Part shown: piece after piece, positions 60,411 through 64,000 of the stretch
How positions within the stretch are numbered: position 1 is the first letter of the stretch
Layout: each line of letters begins with the position of its first letter
Assembly (NCBI GenBank): GCA_039513195.1
Contig: JBCCRM010000001.1
Span: 1 to 64,000, forward strand
Direction of reading: 5' to 3'
Length of the DNA: 64,000 nucleotides
From: Thermohalobaculum sp039513195
GTDB lineage: Bacteria; Pseudomonadota; Alphaproteobacteria; Rhodobacterales; Rhodobacteraceae
The notes under the pieces: model-generated
Told to the model about the DNA's origin: nothing
Database searches by the model: none
The model's input: the letters and a program-made list of their open reading frames with translations, nothing else
Translations under genes and position numbers: made by a program

Positions 60411-61841
60411 ATGAGCCCAGCCTCCCGCGCGGTTGGCACATTCTGGGCTGTGATCGAACGGCTGGGCCAGCGCTTCTTTGGCTTTGTCTTCGTCATTCTC
60501 ATCGCGCGCTTCGCGGGGCCGGAGTCGTTCGGCGTCGTGGCCCCGGTGCTGGTCTATTTCTTCTTTTTCGAACAATGTATCCTGAACGTGCTGCGGCGCC
60601 GATTGATCCTCGTCGAGGATCTCAGCCGCGAAGATCACGCCTTCTGCCTCGCGCTGGCATACGGCCTGGCGACGGTCGGCCTCGGCCTCTGCCTGACGGT
60701 CGCTGCCGCCATCCATTGGGCCGAGGGAGACGCGCAGTTTGCCGAACTGCTGGTGCTCGGCTGCGTCCTCACCTTCATCAAAGCGTCGGCAAGCCCGCAC
60801 CACGCGCAGCTGATGCGCGACTTCAAGTTCCGCTACATCGCGATGGTTAGCGTGCTGGCGACGCTGTGCGGCGGCGGTCTCGGCCTTTGGCTGGCACAGG
60901 CGGGCTATGGACCCTACGCGGTGCTGGCCTATCAGGGGGTCACGTTCTTGGTAGAGGCGATCGGGCTCGCCTTCGCCGCGCGCGGTGTCATGGTCCCGCG
61001 GCTGCCGCGCGGCCAGTGGGCACGGCATAGGAAGTTCCTGCGCCCGATCTTCGTGTCGGAGACGATGTTCTTCGTGGGCGGGCGCAGCGAGGTTATGGTC
61101 CTGGTCTTTTTCCTCAGCGAAGCCGCGCTCGGCAGCTACTTCCTCGCCCGGCGCTACATCGACACCGTTGCAGAGATCCTGAACTCATCCCTCGCGAATA
61201 TCGCCTTCTCGACCTATTCGCGGGCGGATAGCGACGAGGCATTGGCCGATGCTCGAAGCTTCTTCCTCATGGTCGCGATGTCGCTGGCGCTGCCGTCCTT
61301 CCTCGGCCTGATGACCATCGCGCCAGAGGTGGTGCAGCTCACTTTGGGTCCGCAATGGGCGGAGGCTGAGGGTCTCTTGACGCTGCTCTGCCTGCTCGGC
61401 ATTCCCTTCGCTGCCGGGCGCGTTGCCATGGCCTTCCTGATCGCAACGGAAGCCTACCGCCCTGTCTTGATCCTTTCGCGCCTGTCGCTGGTGGTCAATC
61501 TCGGCTCAATCGTCGCAGCGGCGAGCTTTGGCGTCGTCGCTGTCATCTGGGCGCTCATTCTCTCTCACGGGGTAATGGCGGCGCTTGGGATGCGCTATGT
61601 CGCCCAGCGGGTAGCGTTCCGGCAAAATGATCTGTGGCGATCCGCAGCCGCACCTGGCTTGGCGACCGCCGCTATGGTGGCTGCGATCGAACTGTTGCCC
61701 GCCATGGGGGGGGCCGCGGCCACCGTTGGGGCGTCGATTGCAGTCGGGGCTGCAGTCTATGCGGCGGCGATCGTTGTCTTGAACCCTTCGCTGACCCATG
61801 CCCTGTCGCGCCGTGTCGCGAGCGGCACGCCGGCGGAATGA
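60411..61841 (+). CDS. Oligosaccharide flippase (Wzx-like)
   Basis: The 476 residues are almost all hydrophobic, with about twelve to fourteen membrane helices typical of the MOP/polysaccharide transport family: the start WAVIERLGQRFFGFVFVILIARFAGPESFG and a segment YFLARRYIDTVAEILNSSLANIAF. It should flip undecaprenyl-linked repeat units across the inner membrane. Start ATG at 60411 follows GGAGGTGAGGG. It is convergent with the GT2 gene at 61843. Confidence 0.9.
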   Translation: MSPASRAVGTFWAVIERLGQRFFGFVFVILIARFAGPESFGVVAPVLVYFFFFEQCILNVLRRRLILVEDLSREDHAFCLALAYGLATVGLGLCLTVAAAIHWAEGDAQFAELLVLGCVLTFIKASASPHHAQLMRDFKFRYIAMVSVLATLCGGGLGLWLAQAGYGPYAVLAYQGVTFLVEAIGLAFAARGVMVPRLPRGQWARHRKFLRPIFVSETMFFVGGRSEVMVLVFFLSEAALGSYFLARRYIDTVAEILNSSLANIAFSTYSRADSDEALADARSFFLMVAMSLALPSFLGLMTIAPEVVQLTLGPQWAEAEGLLTLLCLLGIPFAAGRVAMAFLIATEAYRPVLILSRLSLVVNLGSIVAAASFGVVAVIWALILSHGVMAALGMRYVAQRVAFRQNDLWRSAAAPGLATAAMVAAIELLPAMGGAAATVGASIAVGAAVYAAAIVVLNPSLTHALSRRVASGTPAE

Positions 61842-61842
61842 G

Positions 61843-62796
61843 TCAGCTCGCGGTACGCGGCTGTGGCAGCAGGCTTCGGACGAAACGCAGGATCAATTGC
61901 GGGCGCATGACGCTGTCCGGGTACATAACGGCGCCGAGTGCGGCGATCCGCAGTGCTTTGAGCCGCGAGCCCAGCGTGAATTCGTTGCGCACGCCCGACC
62001 AAAACGTATCGATCCGATAGTCCCTCAACAGCTTTAGCAACCGCTCCCCGCCCAGTCGGCGGCGCAGATCTGGGTTTTCCGCAATAATGTCCAGCGCCTC
62101 GATCCGCCGTGCGTAAGGGTCGATCCGGGCGGTGTAGTTCGCGCCGCGGGCCCGCTGCCGGTAGTAGAGCGCGACCAGGTTTTCGAGTGTGACCAGCCCG
62201 CCTTCGAGGCAGAGTCGGCACCACATCTCCCAGTCCTCGGCAAATTTCAGACGCGTATCGAAGCCGCCGATCCGGCGCACCGCCGATGTGCGCATGCAGA
62301 TCGATCCGCCATTGACGATGAAATTCTTGCGCAGAAGCGCTTCTAAACCTGGTTTCGCCGGAAATTTCGGGGCTGGGCGGTCGGGATCCATCAGCGCGCC
62401 GTCCTCGCGGATGCGGCAGATGCAGCCGATAGCGGCGATCGCCTTTGGCGCTCCGTCCAGCGCTGCGACCAGTCGCTCGCACGCCCCCGCGCCGAGCAAA
62501 TCGTCCGCGTCGAGGAAAAGGACAAGCGGTGCCGCGATCTCCGCCAAGCCGCGATTGCGGGCTGCGCTGACACCATTGCCGGGACCGCTGATCAATCGGA
62601 TGCGGGGGTCACCCTCGGCCGCACTGGCCACGATCGCCGCCGTTGCATCCGTCGAGCCGTCATTGACGACCACGACTTCCAGCGACTGCAGTGTCTGGTG
62701 AGCAATGCTGTCTAGGGTCTCGCCGATGAAGTCTTCCATGTTCCGGGCGGCGATCACGATCCCCAGCGCCGGCGCCGCAGCGGGCCGGTCGCTCAC
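61843..62796 (-). CDS. Family 2 glycosyltransferase
   Basis: The 317 residues start with the GT-A fold: IVIAARNMEDFIGETLDSI, VVVNDGSTDAT, VSAARNRGLA and FLDADDLLGAGA carry the nucleotide-sugar and metal (Asp-x-Asp) sites. A C-terminal region with basic clusters follows. The start is the GTG at 62796, which overlaps the sulfotransferase stop (GTGA), so the two are coupled. The sugar is unknown. Confidence 0.92.
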   Translation of the reverse strand: MSDRPAAAPALGIVIAARNMEDFIGETLDSIAHQTLQSLEVVVVNDGSTDATAAIVASAAEGDPRIRLISGPGNGVSAARNRGLAEIAAPLVLFLDADDLLGAGACERLVAALDGAPKAIAAIGCICRIREDGALMDPDRPAPKFPAKPGLEALLRKNFIVNGGSICMRTSAVRRIGGFDTRLKFAEDWEMWCRLCLEGGLVTLENLVALYYRQRARGANYTARIDPYARRIEALDIIAENPDLRRRLGGERLLKLLRDYRIDTFWSGVRNEFTLGSRLKALRIAALGAVMYPDSVMRPQLILRFVRSLLPQPRTAS

Positions 62797-63662
62797 GCAG
62801 CACCCTTTCGCTGAGTTGCCTGCCAGGTCTGCCATGGAAGGCTATCGCGCCCGATCAGGGAGGGAAGGCACCGCATCTCGTCGGCGAAATAGGCCTCCAA
62901 CTCGATCCGCGTCTCCGGCTTCATCTTCGGTATCTCTCGGCGCAGATCGCGCTTGTTCAGCGCCAGAGCATGGCTGAGCCCGGGCATTTTCTTCGCCTGC
63001 TCCAACGCCTTGCCGAGCCCGAGACCGCGCAGCCGGTCGCCACCGAATTTCAGCATGGCCTGCAGTCCCTCGTTGCGGTTCTGCACGCTCTCATGGCGGC
63101 GCTCATGCAGGGCGTCGGGGCGAAACTCCGGCACGCCGATATGGGCATAGACTTGGGCGAGGGCGCTTGCCGGATCCTCGGCGATGTCCTCCGCTACCAG
63201 GACCAGCAGCGCCTCGCGGTCGAAGACCTTGAGCCAGCGCGCCATATGTGTCGCGTAGCGGCCTTGCTCCAGATACATCGGGTTGATCTTCAGGCCGTCC
63301 TCAAAGCTCATCGTGTCGGGGATGCCCCGGGTGCGGATCTCGTGCAGATGGTTCGAAAAGGCCCGCGAAACCGGATCCCGCAGGATCACAATCAGCCGCA
63401 TATCCGGATTATAGAGCTTAACCCGCTCCGGTGCCGCTGGGTCATAGATGTAGGACGGCGAGCACTCGCCTGCGATCAAAGCGCCAGCCGGCGCGGCGTC
63501 GAAGTGCCGCTCGTACCAGTGATAGCCGCGGTCATAGGTCCGCGTGAAGAAATCGAGTTCCTTCGGGTCGCTCATCGCGGCTTGCGGGTGCTCCATTAGG
63601 ACGTCGTGGAGCCAGGAGGTCGCAGCTTTCTGGACCCCAATGCCGATAAATCCGACCTTCAT
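62793..63662 (-). CDS. Sulfotransferase-family protein
   Basis: The 289 residues have the PAPS-binding loop GVQKAATSWL (9-18, Lys12), the 3'-phosphate site RDPVSRAFSNHLHE (about 95-108) and a GECSPSYIYDP segment, as in heparan-sulfate-type sulfotransferases. It should transfer sulfate from PAPS to a sugar or lipid. Its position between two glycosyltransferases suggests that the polysaccharide is sulfated, which is inferred. No PAPS synthesis genes are in the window. Confidence 0.9.
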   Translation of the reverse strand: MKVGFIGIGVQKAATSWLHDVLMEHPQAAMSDPKELDFFTRTYDRGYHWYERHFDAAPAGALIAGECSPSYIYDPAAPERVKLYNPDMRLIVILRDPVSRAFSNHLHEIRTRGIPDTMSFEDGLKINPMYLEQGRYATHMARWLKVFDREALLVLVAEDIAEDPASALAQVYAHIGVPEFRPDALHERRHESVQNRNEGLQAMLKFGGDRLRGLGLGKALEQAKKMPGLSHALALNKRDLRREIPKMKPETRIELEAYFADEMRCLPSLIGRDSLPWQTWQATQRKGAA

Positions 63663-63665
63663 CCG

Positions 63666-64000
63666 CTATCTGCTCCTTCTCATCGCGGTGGCCGGGGCGA
63701 CGCGGGCGGCCTTCCGTTCCGCCGCCACAGCCTCGGCGCTGTATTCCTGATGTTCCAGGCGCAAATAAGCCGACAACATGCCGACACCGAACGCAGCCTG
63801 AGCCAGGCCGCGGGCGATCCGGGCGCGGGAGACGAAAAGCGCGCCGGCTGAGCGGGCGAGACCGTAGCCTATCCAGCCAAAGCCCTTGGCGAAGCGCAGA
63901 CCGCGGCCCTTGCGGCGCAGCAGCGCCATGGTGCCCAGCGTATTGCCCATGCGGTACCAGCGGCGAAGGATCCAGCCGAGATTCATCCGCACTTCCGGCA
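63666..64000 (-). CDS. Glycosyltransferase, C-terminal part (runs off the window)
   Basis: The frame is open from 64000 to a stop at 63666, giving about 110 residues. It begins PEVRMNLGWILRRWYRMGNT, a basic segment common after the catalytic domain of family 2 exopolysaccharide glycosyltransferases, and continues with a hydrophobic segment (GFGWIGYGLARSAGALFV). An in-frame GTG at 63992 is probably not the real start. The N-terminal catalytic half lies beyond the window. It ends 3 bases before the sulfotransferase start. Confidence 0.7.
   Translation of the reverse strand, partial: PEVRMNLGWILRRWYRMGNTLGTMALLRRKGRGLRFAKGFGWIGYGLARSAGALFVSRARIARGLAQAAFGVGMLSAYLRLEHQEYSAEAVAAERKAARVAPATAMRRSR

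Noticed and set aside
60157..60414. 85-residue frame before the flippase
   Set aside because: It has no recognisable domain and only overlaps the flippase start by chance; the GGAGGTGAGGG site serves the flippase.
1..64000. CRISPR array or prophage structural cluster
   Set aside because: No regularly spaced repeats and no capsid, tail or integrase genes were seen anywhere in the window.

Overview
This window comes from a GC-rich alphaproteobacterium (roughly 60-65% GC by eye), most like the Rhodospirillales and relatives. The evidence is the dapF-mtaB-ftsY gene order, a MipZ division-site ATPase, a ClpS-ClpA pair beside a PHA phasin, a DUF1326/DUF2182 pair, and an alphaproteobacterial L31 without zinc-binding cysteines. 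It reads as ordinary chromosome, apart from the left edge, where an IS3-family end interrupts a small Tat-signal gene next to a tRNA-Lys gene. That edge may be the border of an integrated island.

Layout: 1-518, IS end, broken gene and tRNA-Lys. 651-8895 (plus), dapF, mtaB, ftsY, an alpha/beta hydrolase, an EamA permease, a YciB/septation protein and an ABC exporter. 8992-20124 (minus), a chemosensory operon read in the order triple-CheW protein, CheB, HEAT-repeat protein, CheR, CheY, CheA, STAS protein, CheY, a possible CheZ-like protein, a small orphan and an MCP. 20327-28574 (minus), an EAL/GGDEF protein, a small orphan, a Crp-type regulator, a ferredoxin-type reductase, clpA, clpS and a phasin. 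28864-34266, a D,D-carboxypeptidase, mipZ, rpmE, prs, a DsbA-like isomerase, a DUF1326 protein and a Flp-like pilin. 34619-40484, a DUF2182 membrane protein, a FadR-type regulator and a divergent metabolic operon (acuI-like reductase, class V PLP enzyme, rsmD, SDR, peroxiredoxin). 40752-46889, an acyltransferase-like gene, a type I secretion pair and mlaA-mlaC. 46903-54465, a thioesterase, YjbQ, an ABC-like protein with a degenerate nucleotide-binding domain plus a cyclic-nucleotide-binding protein, a TIM-barrel protein, NrtS, a methyltransferase and a glycosyltransferase. 54606-64000, a polysaccharide region with a nucleotide-sugar epimerase, a transglutaminase-like peptidase, a priming sugar transferase, a lytic transglycosylase, a flippase, two GT2 enzymes and a sulfotransferase.

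The parts that stand out are these. The ABC-exporter-like protein at 47874-50438 has lost Walker A, signature and switch residues, carries a helical insert of about 300 residues, and is followed at once by a stand-alone cyclic-nucleotide-binding protein. The chemosensory operon contains a three-CheW scaffold, a HEAT protein, a STAS protein and a putative DxxxQ phosphatase. The polysaccharide locus encodes a sulfotransferase and has a motif repeated in two of its intergenic regions. Starts were chosen by Shine-Dalgarno sequence, overlap and family length. All functional calls come from reading motifs, with no database search.
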